From Caldilineaceae bacterium (lineage in GTDB: Bacteria > Chloroflexota > Anaerolineae > Caldilineales > Caldilineaceae): DNA of 64,000 nucleotides. Positions 17,630-26,421 of the stretch are shown here, piece by piece. A program made the position numbers and the translations under genes. The DNA is taken from NCBI GenBank assembly GCA_026645575.1, contig JAPKMW010000032.1, forward strand, positions 1 to 64,000. Direction: 5' to 3'. The stretch's first letter is position 1; each line of letters opens with the position of its first letter. The notes beneath the pieces are model-generated. The model had not been told where the DNA came from, did no database searches, and was given only the letters and a program-made list of their open reading frames with translations.

Positions 17630-18271
17630 ATGGCAAAAACCAGACAAGCGTTACCAATCGAACAATCAACCGAGCAACCTACCGAGACGTTGCCGACGCC
17701 CCAAGCCGAGTTTGTGATTCAAGATATTGAAACATTACGCGCAATCTCAGACCCACTGCGTATCCGGTTGTTGGAGTTGATGGCGCAACCGCAAACCGTG
17801 AAAGAAATCGCGACACAATTAGGGGTAGGCAAGACCAAACTCTACTATCATCTGAACTTGCTGGAAAAGCACGGTATCATTCGCGTTGTGCGCACCAGAG
17901 TAGTCTCCGGCATTATCGAGAAGAGTTACCAGGTGACAGCCTTCAGCTTTCGACCGGCCAAAGAATTATTGTTGCACGACACTGAAGGCAAAGCACAAGG
18001 GGTGGCGATCATTGAATCGATCCTGGACGCCACTAGCGCCGATCTCACCCATAGCTTCAAAACTGGAAAAGTAGCGCTAGGCAAAGAGGCGCAGGAGAAA
18101 CAACTGTTAATGGGACGTGTGGTCATGTCCCTGACGCCGGAACAAGCCGCCAGCTTTTACGAACGCTTGGAGGCGCTGTTGACGGAAGTTTCGCAATACG
18201 AGAAGCCGGCGACCGGTGCGCAAAGCTATTCGCTAACCATCGCCTTTTTCCCGAAAAGTGCTGAACAATAA
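17630..18271 (+). CDS. ArsR-like winged-helix transcriptional regulator
   Basis: A 213-residue cytoplasmic regulator. Residues about 35-110 form a winged helix-turn-helix of the ArsR/HTH_20 type: RAISDPLRIRLLELM, then the recognition region KEIATQLGVGKTKLYYHL, LLEKHGIIRVV and the wing. The C-terminal 100 residues may be a ligand or dimer domain. No metal-binding Cys pair is visible. The gene is followed after 28 bases by an MFS exporter, so it is likely a local regulator of that exporter. The upstream gap to gltX (about 180 bases) is AT-rich and carries the divergent promoters. Confidence 0.88.
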   Translation: MAKTRQALPIEQSTEQPTETLPTPQAEFVIQDIETLRAISDPLRIRLLELMAQPQTVKEIATQLGVGKTKLYYHLNLLEKHGIIRVVRTRVVSGIIEKSYQVTAFSFRPAKELLLHDTEGKAQGVAIIESILDATSADLTHSFKTGKVALGKEAQEKQLLMGRVVMSLTPEQAASFYERLEALLTEVSQYEKPATGAQSYSLTIAFFPKSAEQ

Positions 18272-18299
18272 GCACACTATCTATCCAAAGGAGTCGATC

Positions 18300-19628
18300 A
18301 TGACCGTCGCTGATGAACGGGTGGTTGCGAAGGAAACCGCTGCATATATCGAGGTTGCGCCGGCATCACCACCGGCGGAAGAAACCGCGCCTTGGACAGC
18401 CAAGCAACTCTTGCAGAACCGGAACTTTCTGTTGCTCTGGTCGGGGCATGTGATCTCGGCCTTTGGCGACGCGTTGACCAATCTCACGCTCCTGATTCTG
18501 GTCAATGCCCTGACCGGTTCAACGGCGGCGATTGCCACCATGACGATTTTGCTCGCCATTCCCCAGGTGACGATTGGGCTACTGGGCGGCGTTTATGCGG
18601 ATCGCTGGGATCGCAAGCGGATTCTGTTGGTTTCTGATCTGGTGCGCGGTATCTTGGTGTTGGGTTTCCTCTTGGTCGATTCGACAGAACGGCTCTGGTT
18701 ATTGTATGCGCTGGCCTTTATCCAAGCCAGCGTTGGCACCATTGACAACCCAGCGCGCAGCGCCATTCTGCCCCAGGTTGTCCCGAAACCAGGGTTATTG
18801 GCAGCCAATTCGTTGAATCAAACCGGCAATTTATTGGCGATGGTGTTAGGTGGCGTGACAGCCGGTGTTCTGGTCGGCTTGAGTGACAGCTATTGGCCGG
18901 CCTTTGTCATTGACGCGCTCACCTTTTTTGTCTCCTTTACGGCTGTTCTGTTCGTGGTGGTGGCGCCCCAGCGGCGGACAGCAACCACGACTGTCGGCGG
19001 GCTATGGGCCAATAGTGTTTTGGTTGTCCACGAGCTGCGGGGGGGTTTACAGTTGATCGCTAAGACGCCAGTCTTGTGGGGTAGCTTGATTGTGACCGGA
19101 GTGATGATGTTGGGGTTAGGGTCGGTGAATGTCCTCTTTGTGCCCTTTCTGGCGAATGATCTCAAGGTGCCGCTGGCCTGGTTTGGCGTGATCGAATTTG
19201 CGCAAGTGCTGGGGATGATCATCAGCGGCGGCATCGCGGCGACAGTACTCAAGTTCAAGCTCGGTCATGTCATCAGTGGCGGCGCCATTGGCTTGGGGCT
19301 GGCGGTGGCGGCGGTTGCTTTTACCACTGCCCCCTGGCAGGTAATGCTTGCGCTTTTTATGGTTGGCTGTTCTGTCACCCCACTCCAAGCGGCCATTAGC
19401 ACCTTGACCCAAACCAGCGTTGCGAACGACATTCTTGGTCGGGTCGGCTCGGCGCTGAACACCACCATCGGCGCCGCCAACCTGATTTCCATGGCTTTTG
19501 CCGGTCTGCTAGGTGCGTTGCTAGGGGTGCGTAATGTCTTTATCCTGGCGGGGATGATTAGTGTGTTGGCGGGCGTGTTGGCGATCGGGTTGTTTCGACA
19601 ACCCGTTCAGGAAAAAGACAATGAATGA
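18300..19628 (+). CDS. MFS exporter, DHA3 (macrolide-efflux-like) type
   Basis: A 442-residue major facilitator protein with 12 predicted membrane helices. The N-terminal region NFLLLWSGHVISAFGDAL is typical of the MefA/DHA3 group. The loop 2-3 motif appears as GGVYADRWDRKRILL. The ATG at 18300 has a strong AAAGGAG ribosome site; a longer reading frame from 18258 would overlap the regulator gene. Substrate cannot be read from sequence; relatives export macrolides or other amphipathic compounds by proton antiport. It is probably co-transcribed with, and controlled by, the ArsR-like protein. Confidence 0.9.
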   Translation: MTVADERVVAKETAAYIEVAPASPPAEETAPWTAKQLLQNRNFLLLWSGHVISAFGDALTNLTLLILVNALTGSTAAIATMTILLAIPQVTIGLLGGVYADRWDRKRILLVSDLVRGILVLGFLLVDSTERLWLLYALAFIQASVGTIDNPARSAILPQVVPKPGLLAANSLNQTGNLLAMVLGGVTAGVLVGLSDSYWPAFVIDALTFFVSFTAVLFVVVAPQRRTATTTVGGLWANSVLVVHELRGGLQLIAKTPVLWGSLIVTGVMMLGLGSVNVLFVPFLANDLKVPLAWFGVIEFAQVLGMIISGGIAATVLKFKLGHVISGGAIGLGLAVAAVAFTTAPWQVMLALFMVGCSVTPLQAAISTLTQTSVANDILGRVGSALNTTIGAANLISMAFAGLLGALLGVRNVFILAGMISVLAGVLAIGLFRQPVQEKDNE

Positions 19629-19713
19629 CAACGAATGACAACGAAAAAATGATTACGATTTCTTAAGTTTAACTTGTGATTCTTTGGCTATTGTTGGTGG
19701 TCATGTATAATGA

Positions 19714-19800
19714 GGTACAGACGCGGATTTAGGGGACACGGATTTTTGATTCTATATACTGGGTACAAGAAATCCGTGCTTCCTAAATCCGCGTCTGTAC
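19714..19800. repeat. Long imperfect hairpin, 19-bp perfect outer stem
   Basis: 19714-19732 pairs perfectly with 19782-19800, and an inner 9-bp stem (19737-19745 with 19770-19778) extends it. It lies between the convergent MFS and aldolase genes and may terminate both. A TATAAT box (19706-19711) with TTGGCT 16 bases before it lies directly upstream on the plus strand, so a short structured RNA is possible. Confidence 0.6.
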
Positions 19801-19812
19801 CCCTCTGCGTCT

Positions 19813-20694
19813 CTACCCCACCAACCCCAACTGCCGGATCTTCCCCATCAGCACCACATGTTCCTCTGTCGTCAACGGCTGCCCAGGCGTACGCGGCTCG
19901 CCACAATCAATCCCCAAGCGGGCGCTGAGAACCGCTTTCGCCGTCGCATGAAACTTAAACGGCGGCGCCAGATCAGCGACTTGCGATGCGTGTTCCTGTG
20001 CCGCTTGGGCTTGCGCCAGATCACCAGCCTGATAGGCGCGCCAGATCGCAACCCACCGCTCAGGCGCCCAATTCGGCGGGCCATCGACGCACCCGGTGGC
20101 GCCGATGGTCATGGCCGGCAACATGAGGCGACAATTGCCGATGAGACAGGCCAGCCCCATCTGGGCAAAGGTGCGTACATAGCCCATGTAAGGCGCCGAA
20201 TGTTTCAAACCGGCCAGTTGCGGCACCTTTTCCTGGATCTTTGCCATCAACTCCGGAGTGATCTCCACATTGGTCGATTGGGGCAGATTATAGACAAAGA
20301 AGGGGAGGTTGGCTGCGGCAGCCACGACTCGATAATGTTCGACAACGGCGTCGTCGCTCTGCCGGTAGAAAAAGGGGGGCACACAGCAAATTGCTTCCAC
20401 CCCAGATCTGGCGGCGTGTTCAGCCAGCCGCGCCGCCCGCAAAGTTGTCGGGGCGCCGACGTGCATGATGTTGAGTATTCGCCCTTGGGATTGATCGGCG
20501 GCAATCTCGGCAATCCGGCGATTTTCCTCGTCCTCTAGCAACACGCTTTCCCCGGTGCCGCCGGCCACCCAGAAACCCTGGACGCCGGCCTGAATGTTGA
20601 ACTCCATCACCTGGCGGAACGCCGCTTCGTTGAGGGCGCCGTCGTGTGTCATGGGGGTGATAATAGCGGGGAAAATGCCTTTGAATTCGTGCAT
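19813..20694 (-). CDS. Dihydrodipicolinate synthase/N-acetylneuraminate lyase family aldolase
   Basis: A 293-residue TIM-barrel class I aldolase of the DapA superfamily. The N-terminus FKGIFPAIITPM matches family members. The catalytic Tyr is in FFVYNLPQ and the Schiff-base Lys in AGLKHSAP, both at expected spacing. The ATG at 20694 has an AAGGAAGGAG ribosome site, and the ten preceding residues of the longer frame are rejected. True DapA usually sits with lysine genes; here the neighbour is an ABC importer, so another 2-keto acid substrate is possible. It is 75 bases downstream of the ATPase gene and could share its transcript. Confidence 0.88.
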   Translation of the reverse strand: MHEFKGIFPAIITPMTHDGALNEAAFRQVMEFNIQAGVQGFWVAGGTGESVLLEDEENRRIAEIAADQSQGRILNIMHVGAPTTLRAARLAEHAARSGVEAICCVPPFFYRQSDDAVVEHYRVVAAAANLPFFVYNLPQSTNVEITPELMAKIQEKVPQLAGLKHSAPYMGYVRTFAQMGLACLIGNCRLMLPAMTIGATGCVDGPPNWAPERWVAIWRAYQAGDLAQAQAAQEHASQVADLAPPFKFHATAKAVLSARLGIDCGEPRTPGQPLTTEEHVVLMGKIRQLGLVG

Positions 20695-20769
20695 GATTGG
20701 CTCCTTCCTTGGTGTTATGATCATAGCCCACTGAGTATAGGAGAAAAGGAACGGCCTGTCAAAGCGCTT

Positions 20770-21540
20770 TTATGAACCAATCCAGCGGCGCACGGCCAGC
20801 GTCAAACGCCCGAATTCTTCGGTTGCCGTCATTTCCAGTTGGCGAGGACGAGGCAACGGAATGGCGACATCGGCCACCAGGCGACCCGGTCGCTCACTCA
20901 TCACCAGCACACGATCGGCCAGCAGGACAGCCTCCTGAATGCTGTGCGTCACCATCAGCACGGTCATCTGTTCTTGTTGATGAATGCGGAGTAGCTCCAG
21001 GTTCAGCCGTTCACGCGTCAACGCGTCGAGCGCGCCAAAGGGTTCATCCATCAACAACAATTGCGGTCGTTGCAAGAGCGTGCGCGCCAAAACAACGCGT
21101 TGGCGCATCCCGCCGGAGAGAGTTTGGGGATAGGCTTGTTCAAAGCCTTGTAGACCGACAAGAGCCAGTAGGTCGATGGCCGCTTTACGCACTGTCCCGT
21201 CAACCGATCCCTGTTGCACTTCTTGGGGCAGCAGGACATTGTCGATCACAGTGCGCCAAGGCATCAAGTTGGTGCTTTGGAAGACAAAACCGATTTCCTG
21301 CTGCGGTTCGTACAAGGGGCGACCTTGAAAGGAGACATTGCCGCTATCAGCCGCCAGCAGACCACCGATAATGCGCAACAGCGTACTCTTGCCGCTACCG
21401 CTTGGCCCCAGCAAGCAGACAAATTCGCCGGCGGGCACTTGAAAAGTAACATTCTGCAACGCCGGCACTGTACGCGCCTTGCCAGGGAAGGTTTTGCTGA
21501 TCTGCTCAACTGTCAGTAGCGGCGTCATCCCTATTTCCAT
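20770..21540 (-). CDS. ABC importer ATPase (SsuB/ThiZ-like)
   Basis: A 256-residue ATPase of the nitrate/sulfonate/thiamine-precursor group. Walker A is LGPSGSGKSTLL, the Q-loop is in GFVFQSTNLMPW, the signature is LSGGMRQRV, and Walker B is LLLMDEPFGALD. It powers the permease at 22872 and works with the binding protein at 21618. Two in-frame starts are possible (21540, or 21528 just before TPLLTV). The gene belongs to the minus-strand unit headed by an FMN riboswitch, so a flavin or flavin-precursor substrate is likely (inference). Confidence 0.92.
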   Translation of the reverse strand: MEIGMTPLLTVEQISKTFPGKARTVPALQNVTFQVPAGEFVCLLGPSGSGKSTLLRIIGGLLAADSGNVSFQGRPLYEPQQEIGFVFQSTNLMPWRTVIDNVLLPQEVQQGSVDGTVRKAAIDLLALVGLQGFEQAYPQTLSGGMRQRVVLARTLLQRPQLLLMDEPFGALDALTRERLNLELLRIHQQEQMTVLMVTHSIQEAVLLADRVLVMSERPGRLVADVAIPLPRPRQLEMTATEEFGRLTLAVRRWIGS

Positions 21541-21551
21541 TCAATAGTTTA

Positions 21552-21599
21552 ACCACGAAGGCACGAAAGGTTTCTTCATGAACTTCGTGCCTTCGTGGT
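21552..21599. repeat. 16-bp hairpin between binding protein and ATPase genes
   Basis: 21552-21567 pairs perfectly with 21584-21599 in the gap between two genes of one transcription unit. It may protect or limit the transcript and so adjust the ratio of the two products. Repeats with the words CACGAAGGCACGAA occur widely in bacterial genomes; I see no second copy in this window. Confidence 0.6.
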
Positions 21600-21617
21600 G
21601 ATTACAAGTACGCTTCG

Positions 21618-22634
21618 TTACGGCGTCTGCACAAAGTCGTTGGTAAAGAGTTCCGCTGCCGGCACAACCGTGTCGACCAGCCCAATGCGTTGCATAAACT
21701 CGGCCACAGTCTGCCAGGCAGACAAGTCGGTGACGCCCAGAGTGCGCCCCGCTGGCGGCGCCCAGTAGGCAAGGACAGCGTCAAAGACGGCGCGATTGGC
21801 CGCTTCATTTTCGCCCCCCGCTTCGGGGACAAATTTCAACGCAATGGCAAAGGCTTCGTCAGGGTTGTCCAGCGTATATTGCACGGCCTTCATACTTGCG
21901 CGCACCATTTTGCCGACCACTTCGGGCTTCTCGGCAATTGTTACTTCATTGGTCACCAGACCGTTAGCCGGCATCTGGAGATAGTCGTCTAGCTTGATCT
22001 GGGTCGTCTCCACACCGGCTTGCGCCAGCACCACTGGGCCATTGACGCCATAGTCAACCGCCGCATCGACTGTCCCCGCACTGACCGCCGCCGCTTGCGT
22101 AAAGCCGATACTTTCCAGTTTGACATCGGCTTCGGTCAGGTTGGCCGCTTCCAAAATCCCCCGAAAGGCGACATAGGAAGCGCCAAAGGGGCCGGGAATG
22201 CCGATGGTCTTGCCGGCCAGGTCGCTCGGCTGGATAATGCCGGCGTCACTTTTGGCAAAGATCACCACGGGGTATTGGCTGTACCAATTCATCACATAGC
22301 GCACCGGCAAGCCTTGCGCCCGCCCCAGCACCACCTGGTCGCCGCTGCCAACCATAAATTGCAACTCATCGACGCCAACCAGCTTGAGATAATCATTCTC
22401 AAAGCCATACTCCAGGCTAACGTCCAACCCTTCCTCGGCATAGAAGCCCTTCTCAATGCCGACATAAAAGGTGGCGAATTGCACATTAGGAATAAAGCCA
22501 ACCCCCAGTTTCACCGGGATCAATTCGGTTCCCGCTTGGTCGCTCGTTTCAGCGACAGGCGCCGGCGCCACGGGCGCACAACCAACCGTCAAGAGAATAA
22601 CCATGCTCACAAGTACAACAAAACGCTGCAACAT
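21618..22634 (-). CDS. ribY: THI5/NMT1-like substrate-binding lipoprotein, probably riboflavin (RibY type)
   Basis: A 338-residue binding protein of the NMT1/THI5 family. The N-terminus has a lipobox (LLTVGC, Cys 19), so it is anchored outside the membrane. The body starts with VKLGVGFIPNVQFATFYVGI and contains the family-typical GKTIGIPGPFGASY. THI5-like proteins bind pyrimidine or flavin-like rings. The unit begins with an FMN riboswitch, which matches the RibXY riboflavin importers predicted for Chloroflexi, so riboflavin is the best guess. Sequence alone does not exclude a thiamine precursor. The symbol rests on this context. Confidence 0.82.
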   Translation of the reverse strand: MLQRFVVLVSMVILLTVGCAPVAPAPVAETSDQAGTELIPVKLGVGFIPNVQFATFYVGIEKGFYAEEGLDVSLEYGFENDYLKLVGVDELQFMVGSGDQVVLGRAQGLPVRYVMNWYSQYPVVIFAKSDAGIIQPSDLAGKTIGIPGPFGASYVAFRGILEAANLTEADVKLESIGFTQAAAVSAGTVDAAVDYGVNGPVVLAQAGVETTQIKLDDYLQMPANGLVTNEVTIAEKPEVVGKMVRASMKAVQYTLDNPDEAFAIALKFVPEAGGENEAANRAVFDAVLAYWAPPAGRTLGVTDLSAWQTVAEFMQRIGLVDTVVPAAELFTNDFVQTP

Positions 22635-22696
22635 ACCATTCCTTCTACTAAGTTTGATGAGAGTAAATGCTGGAAATTTAGGGTAACAGCAGGGAG

Positions 22697-22856
22697 ATTG
22701 AGAGATTAAAGAGATTGGTAACTATCAAGCCCGCTCTGAGCCAGTCCGTGACTGGCGGTTGGGTCGCCAGTCACGGACTGGCTCAGAGCGGGCTTAGTAG
22801 TTACAGAGATTGAAAGATTGCACTACGTAATTTCTCAATCTCTTTAATCTCTCAAT
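22697..22856. repeat. Three-layer nested palindrome
   Basis: The outer arms (22697-22716 with 22837-22856, 20 bp) consist of GAGATT-type words. The middle arms are GTAACTA/TAGTTAC (22718-22724 with 22798-22804), and the inner stem is 31 bp and perfect (22727-22757 with 22765-22795, 7-nt loop). It lies between the permease and binding-protein genes of one unit. The layers look like two repeat families inserted into one another. Confidence 0.75.
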
Positions 22857-22871
22857 TATCCTGTTAAAAAC

Positions 22872-23705
22872 TTATACTTCCTGCCAACGCAGATAGCGCC
22901 GCTCGACCCAGACAACCGTCAAATAGAGCGCTTGGGCAATGATGACCAGACAGAAGATGGCGACAAACATCATCGGTGTATCGAGAACACCGCGCGCCAG
23001 GTTGATCAGAAAGCCCAACCCGACATCAGCGCCGACAAACTCGCCAACCACGGCGCCGACCACAGCCAGGATCACACTCAGTTTGAGACCGCTCAACAGC
23101 ACCGGCAACGCTGCCGGTACTTCGAGCAAGCGGAAGAGTTGCCACCGGCTGGCGCGCAGGCTGCGCATCAGGTCATAGAGATCGCGATCGACATTGCGAA
23201 TACCGACAATGGTATTGATCAACATGGGAAAAAAGGTAATCAGCGCACAGACCAACACCTTACTCATTATCCCGCTGCCCAACCAGATGACCAGCAACGG
23301 CGCCACGGCCACAATCGGAATGCTCTGGCTGGCGACAATATAGGGGGCGACCACTTGTTCAAGCGCCCGATGTTTGCCCAGAAAATAGCCTAGTACGCAA
23401 GCGGTGGTCAAGCCCAGGAGCAGGCCAAGCGCAATCTCAACCAGCGTGACCTGGGTGTGGCGTAGCAACGTGCCGTCAGCCGCCAGGGTGACAAATTTGC
23501 GGGCAACCAGCGCTGGCCCCGGCAGGATAAAGGCCGGATACGCCTGCCAACGCACCAATCCCTCCCACAAGGCCAGGGCGCCGGCCAACACAAAGGGCAT
23601 GGCAATGATCGTCTTATGTGCCACCAGCCACTGTGACCAGGCCGGCTGTGGGGTCTCGCGTGGCAACAGTCGCCACCAACTGCTCTGAATTCGTTCTGCT
23701 TGCAT
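22872..23705 (-). CDS. ribX: ABC importer permease, probably riboflavin (RibX type)
   Basis: A 277-residue permease with about six hydrophobic segments. The BPD_transp_1 EAA-type motif appears as MRSLRASRWQLFRLLEVPAA, which contacts the ATPase. It is the first gene downstream of the FMN riboswitch and terminator. Its ATG at 23705 lies about 215 bases after the terminator hairpin. It closely resembles SsuC/ThiX permeases. Assignment to riboflavin follows from the riboswitch and from the RibXY arrangement known in Chloroflexi; it is not visible in the protein itself. Confidence 0.83.
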   Translation of the reverse strand: MQAERIQSSWWRLLPRETPQPAWSQWLVAHKTIIAMPFVLAGALALWEGLVRWQAYPAFILPGPALVARKFVTLAADGTLLRHTQVTLVEIALGLLLGLTTACVLGYFLGKHRALEQVVAPYIVASQSIPIVAVAPLLVIWLGSGIMSKVLVCALITFFPMLINTIVGIRNVDRDLYDLMRSLRASRWQLFRLLEVPAALPVLLSGLKLSVILAVVGAVVGEFVGADVGLGFLINLARGVLDTPMMFVAIFCLVIIAQALYLTVVWVERRYLRWQEV

Positions 23706-23887
23706 ACATCCCCCAACAAAAAATCCCGCTGTGTTCGGTTGTGCTGGTGAATGACGGCATCATTCCCAACGCAACGATGAACACAACGGGACAGAAAAAA
23801 CTGACCGCGCGCAAAAGAGAAGAATTGCTTTTGCACAAAGCCAACCAGAACAGCCGCTACCCCTGCCCACCTTGTCAGCCACAGCCT

Positions 23888-23917
23888 CGTAGGGGCAAGA
23901 TAGTTCTTGCCCCTACG
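23888..23917. repeat. 13-bp hairpin of GTAGGGGC type
   Basis: 23888-23900 pairs with 23905-23917 around a 4-nt loop in the leader of the ABC importer unit. The word GTAGGGGC also heads the repeat at 53974. Confidence 0.5.
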
Positions 23918-23920
23918 ATA

Positions 23921-23961
23921 CCCAAAAAGAAACCCGAAGTCTCAGATGAGAACTTCGGGTT
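23921..23961 (-). terminator. Intrinsic terminator of the FMN riboswitch
   Basis: On the minus strand a 10-bp stem (AACCCGAAGT, 23952-23961 with 23931-23940) is followed by TTCTTTTT. It lies about 90 bases after the aptamer and before the permease gene, the expected place for the off-state terminator of an FMN-responsive attenuator. Confidence 0.8.
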
Positions 23962-24049
23962 CAGGGCAAACAAAAAGTACAGCAGGTAGCAACCGCTGTT
24001 CTTTCAGCACAAAGTAAGCCGCTCGCATACGCGTCTACTGGCTGTTCGA

Positions 24050-24300
24050 CCTTCTTTCATCCGGACTATACCGTCGGCGTCGGCTTTGTTGCGATTGGCA
24101 ACGCACCGCACTCCTGCCCTTGCCCTTGGCAATCATCAACGCTCTTCTCACCTTGTCCATTGGGTAGGACAAAAGCTTCCTAGCACGACAACTGAATCCA
24201 AGTGCGCAAGCTCGCGGGCTTTCTATGATCCATTTTCTGATCGATAGATTACCGCCGATCGGGAATTGGCCTTTTCTGGCCTCACCCTGCCCCGAAGGTT
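24050..24300 (-). promoter_or_regulatory. FMN riboswitch (RFN element)
   Basis: The minus strand carries the main conserved blocks of the RFN element in order: TTCGGGGCAGGGTGA, then ATCGGCGGTAAT, AGCCCGCGAGC, and AAGCCGAC followed by TAGTCCGGATGAAAGAAGG. The closing P1 stem pairs 24294-24300 with 24050-24056. The aptamer is somewhat long because of a variable insertion. FMN binding normally represses riboflavin synthesis or uptake genes; here it precedes the ABC importer genes and is followed by a terminator, so it should switch off transport when FMN is plentiful. Confidence 0.93.
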
Positions 24301-24324
24301 CATAATATATAGTTGTTACGGACT

Positions 24325-24352
24325 AGTATAACCATTCTGCCAGGGCTGTCAA
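24325..24352 (-). promoter_or_regulatory. Sigma-70 promoter of the FMN-regulated importer unit
   Basis: The minus strand has TTGACA (24347-24352), a 16-base spacer and TATACT (24325-24330). Transcription would begin at about 24318, some 20 bases before the riboswitch. Confidence 0.75.
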
Positions 24353-24421
24353 GTGAGACATCCTACGTTCGTTGGCAGGACATTTTACCCATTCGCATTG
24401 GCCGGTGCCGATCACAACCAC

Positions 24422-25489
24422 TCACAAGGCGGCATCACTCGTTGACCAATGCAAAGCGCCGGCTTTCTCCCCTGTACTCTCGATCACCGGCAGCGCCACG
24501 TTTGACGCTGGCGCTGCGGCGGGGTTCTCGGCCGTCGCCAAAACATGTTTACGCACAATATCGCACATCACCCCGACGGTATGATCCATGTAAGAGACCC
24601 CATTAGGGAAGAGGGTTTTGATGTCCAAATAGCCGCCGGCGCTCGTATGGTGCATGGGGCCAACATTGACCAGGGTGATCAACCCTTGTCGGCGGGCGCG
24701 ATTCCACTCGGAGGTGGCAAAGAAGGACCACCGTCCAGGCGCAATCAACCCCAACCGGCGCGGCCAATCCTCGGTGCCATAGAGATGGTACATGTGATCC
24801 ACGGCCAGCAAGCCCGGATCACTACTAAAGATGCCGCCCAGCGAGATGACATAGATCGGGGCGTTGATCAATTCGCGCAAATAGGTAACGGCCCCCACGG
24901 CCATTTGACCAGCACCGCTGTAACCGATGATAAAGACCGGTGTGTTGCTGTTGATGTCATAGTTATAGCGCAGCAAGCCATGCAACAACACTTCCGCCAT
25001 TGCCTGATTATAGATCGGGCCATACCGTTTATCGGCGGAAATCAGCACCTGGATAATGTTGCGGATATTGATAATATAGCCGGCCAAGACCGGGCCATCC
25101 ACTTTGGCGCGCAACGCCCAGCGCCAAAAACGGGCAAAGATCGGTTGCCCCGTCAAGGCCAGGTTATTGACCGAATAGGGGAAAATATCGTCAATCACCA
25201 CGGCATCGGGCAGGGCAGTCGCCAGCCGCTGGAGAAAGCCTTGTTCGCGCCGGCTAAAGGTCTCGCCAGAGACGCGACCAATGCCGGAGAGAAAGAGAAT
25301 ATAGCTGCGTGCGCCCGGTCGCACAGCGCGCACCAGCCCATCCGATGGCAGATCATCGACATAAATCTTTTCACCAAACCAGCCGGCCCACCAGCCCAAC
25401 GTTTCAAAGGGCGAAAGCGCCGCCCAGACCAGCAAGCCGATCAAGATAATGCTCAGGTATGCGATCACATCCCCTAATGTTTCAAGCAC
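24422..25489 (-). CDS. Membrane-anchored alpha/beta-hydrolase-like protein
   Basis: A 355-residue protein with one N-terminal membrane segment (about 8-30). The body has a nucleophile-elbow-like motif, [10 protein letters not shown] (Gly-x-Ser-x-Gly, near residue 200), and a possible late His in PMHHTSAGG, which suggests an alpha/beta-hydrolase fold of unknown substrate. The enzyme name cannot be given. The start overlaps the end of the upstream gene by 8 bases, so the two are coupled. The stop lies about 70 bases before the importer promoter. Confidence 0.7.
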   Translation of the reverse strand: MLETLGDVIAYLSIILIGLLVWAALSPFETLGWWAGWFGEKIYVDDLPSDGLVRAVRPGARSYILFLSGIGRVSGETFSRREQGFLQRLATALPDAVVIDDIFPYSVNNLALTGQPIFARFWRWALRAKVDGPVLAGYIINIRNIIQVLISADKRYGPIYNQAMAEVLLHGLLRYNYDINSNTPVFIIGYSGAGQMAVGAVTYLRELINAPIYVISLGGIFSSDPGLLAVDHMYHLYGTEDWPRRLGLIAPGRWSFFATSEWNRARRQGLITLVNVGPMHHTSAGGYLDIKTLFPNGVSYMDHTVGVMCDIVRKHVLATAENPAAAPASNVALPVIESTGEKAGALHWSTSDAAL

Positions 25490-26216
25490 GGGGTTGCTCC
25501 CTCTTTAACAAATTGTCCATATTTTTTCGTAAGTCACCCTGGCGAACACGGGCGCGCCAGGCGTCTAAATTCTTGAGCCAGGCTGGTTGCCGGCGCAGCA
25601 CAGCGAGATCGGCCAAGGTATGCTCCAGCGGCACACCGGCAGCGCGCCGTTGGAGCCAACGGCCCAACCCATAGATCGGGCGACCAATGGTGCGCCGCCA
25701 GAGTTGAATGATCACCCAGCCCAAACCGCTGGCGAGGAGCGCCTGCCACAATTCTAGGTTGAGACCCACACGCACAGCTACGATCACTGCGACCATACTC
25801 CATAAGGAAAGGATGATTGAAAAAGGATTGCCCAGAAAGGGGGTCAATTCAAAAAAGGCCAGAGTCTGTGGTGCGTAAGCCAGCCCAACCACACAGGCAA
25901 TCGCCATCATGCTCACCTGCTGTTCAAAGACGTAGACGCCCACCAACCAGACTGTCACTGTCCAAAGCAGGTAGCCGACAAGGTGGCTGGCCGCCGTGAT
26001 CATCAAAGCCAAAATAAAGCGACGTGGCCGCAGCCGGTTAATAAAGAGGATCACACTCTGGCCTAAGGCTTCTGAGAGACCGGCTACGATAACAATGAGC
26101 AAGGCAATGCCCAGCCCACCTTGGCTCTGCTGGATCTCGGCAAAGACGGCGGGGTTCAAGCGCATGGCTTGTTCAATCGTCTGCCAAAGCGAAGGCATTT
26201 CCGACAGGTCTATCAT
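25482..26216 (-). CDS. Yip1-domain multi-pass membrane protein
   Basis: A 244-residue protein when started at the ATG at 26216; a GTG at 26240 is the longer option. About five hydrophobic segments and the arrangement [11 protein letters not shown] ... LGYAPQ-like (here [11 protein letters not shown]) resemble the Yip1 family of membrane proteins. The C-terminal 70 residues are basic and cytoplasmic. An AGGAG sequence lies 11 bases before the chosen start. It is co-transcribed with the downstream hydrolase-like gene (8-base overlap). The function is unknown; Yip1 proteins often help organise membranes or membrane complexes. Confidence 0.72.
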   Translation of the reverse strand: MIDLSEMPSLWQTIEQAMRLNPAVFAEIQQSQGGLGIALLIVIVAGLSEALGQSVILFINRLRPRRFILALMITAASHLVGYLLWTVTVWLVGVYVFEQQVSMMAIACVVGLAYAPQTLAFFELTPFLGNPFSIILSLWSMVAVIVAVRVGLNLELWQALLASGLGWVIIQLWRRTIGRPIYGLGRWLQRRAAGVPLEHTLADLAVLRRQPAWLKNLDAWRARVRQGDLRKNMDNLLKREQPRA

Positions 26217-26345
26217 AGGATCGTAAACTCCTGAGCGCACGCTTGATTGTCAATTCGGCTCTGACGATTATACACTGCTCCCTTTATTCGCACTAGTCCC
26301 GATTGCGCTCATGTAACGGTAATCGAATGCCAGGCCGTTACCACG

Positions 26346-26375
26346 TTGCCAACTTTTCCCTGCGTCGAGTATACT
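26346..26375 (+). promoter_or_regulatory. Candidate sigma-70 promoter for the CapA-like gene
   Basis: TTGCCA (26346-26351), an 18-base spacer and TATACT (26370-26375) precede the CapA-like ATG by 46 bases. Confidence 0.45.
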
Positions 26376-26421
26376 GTCAAAAAATATGTAAGCCAAACTT
26401 CATGTTTAGATTCGACCGATC

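Noticed and set aside
24545..25477. 310-residue plus-strand ORF
   Set aside because: Antisense to the hydrolase-like membrane protein, without a ribosome site or recognisable motif.
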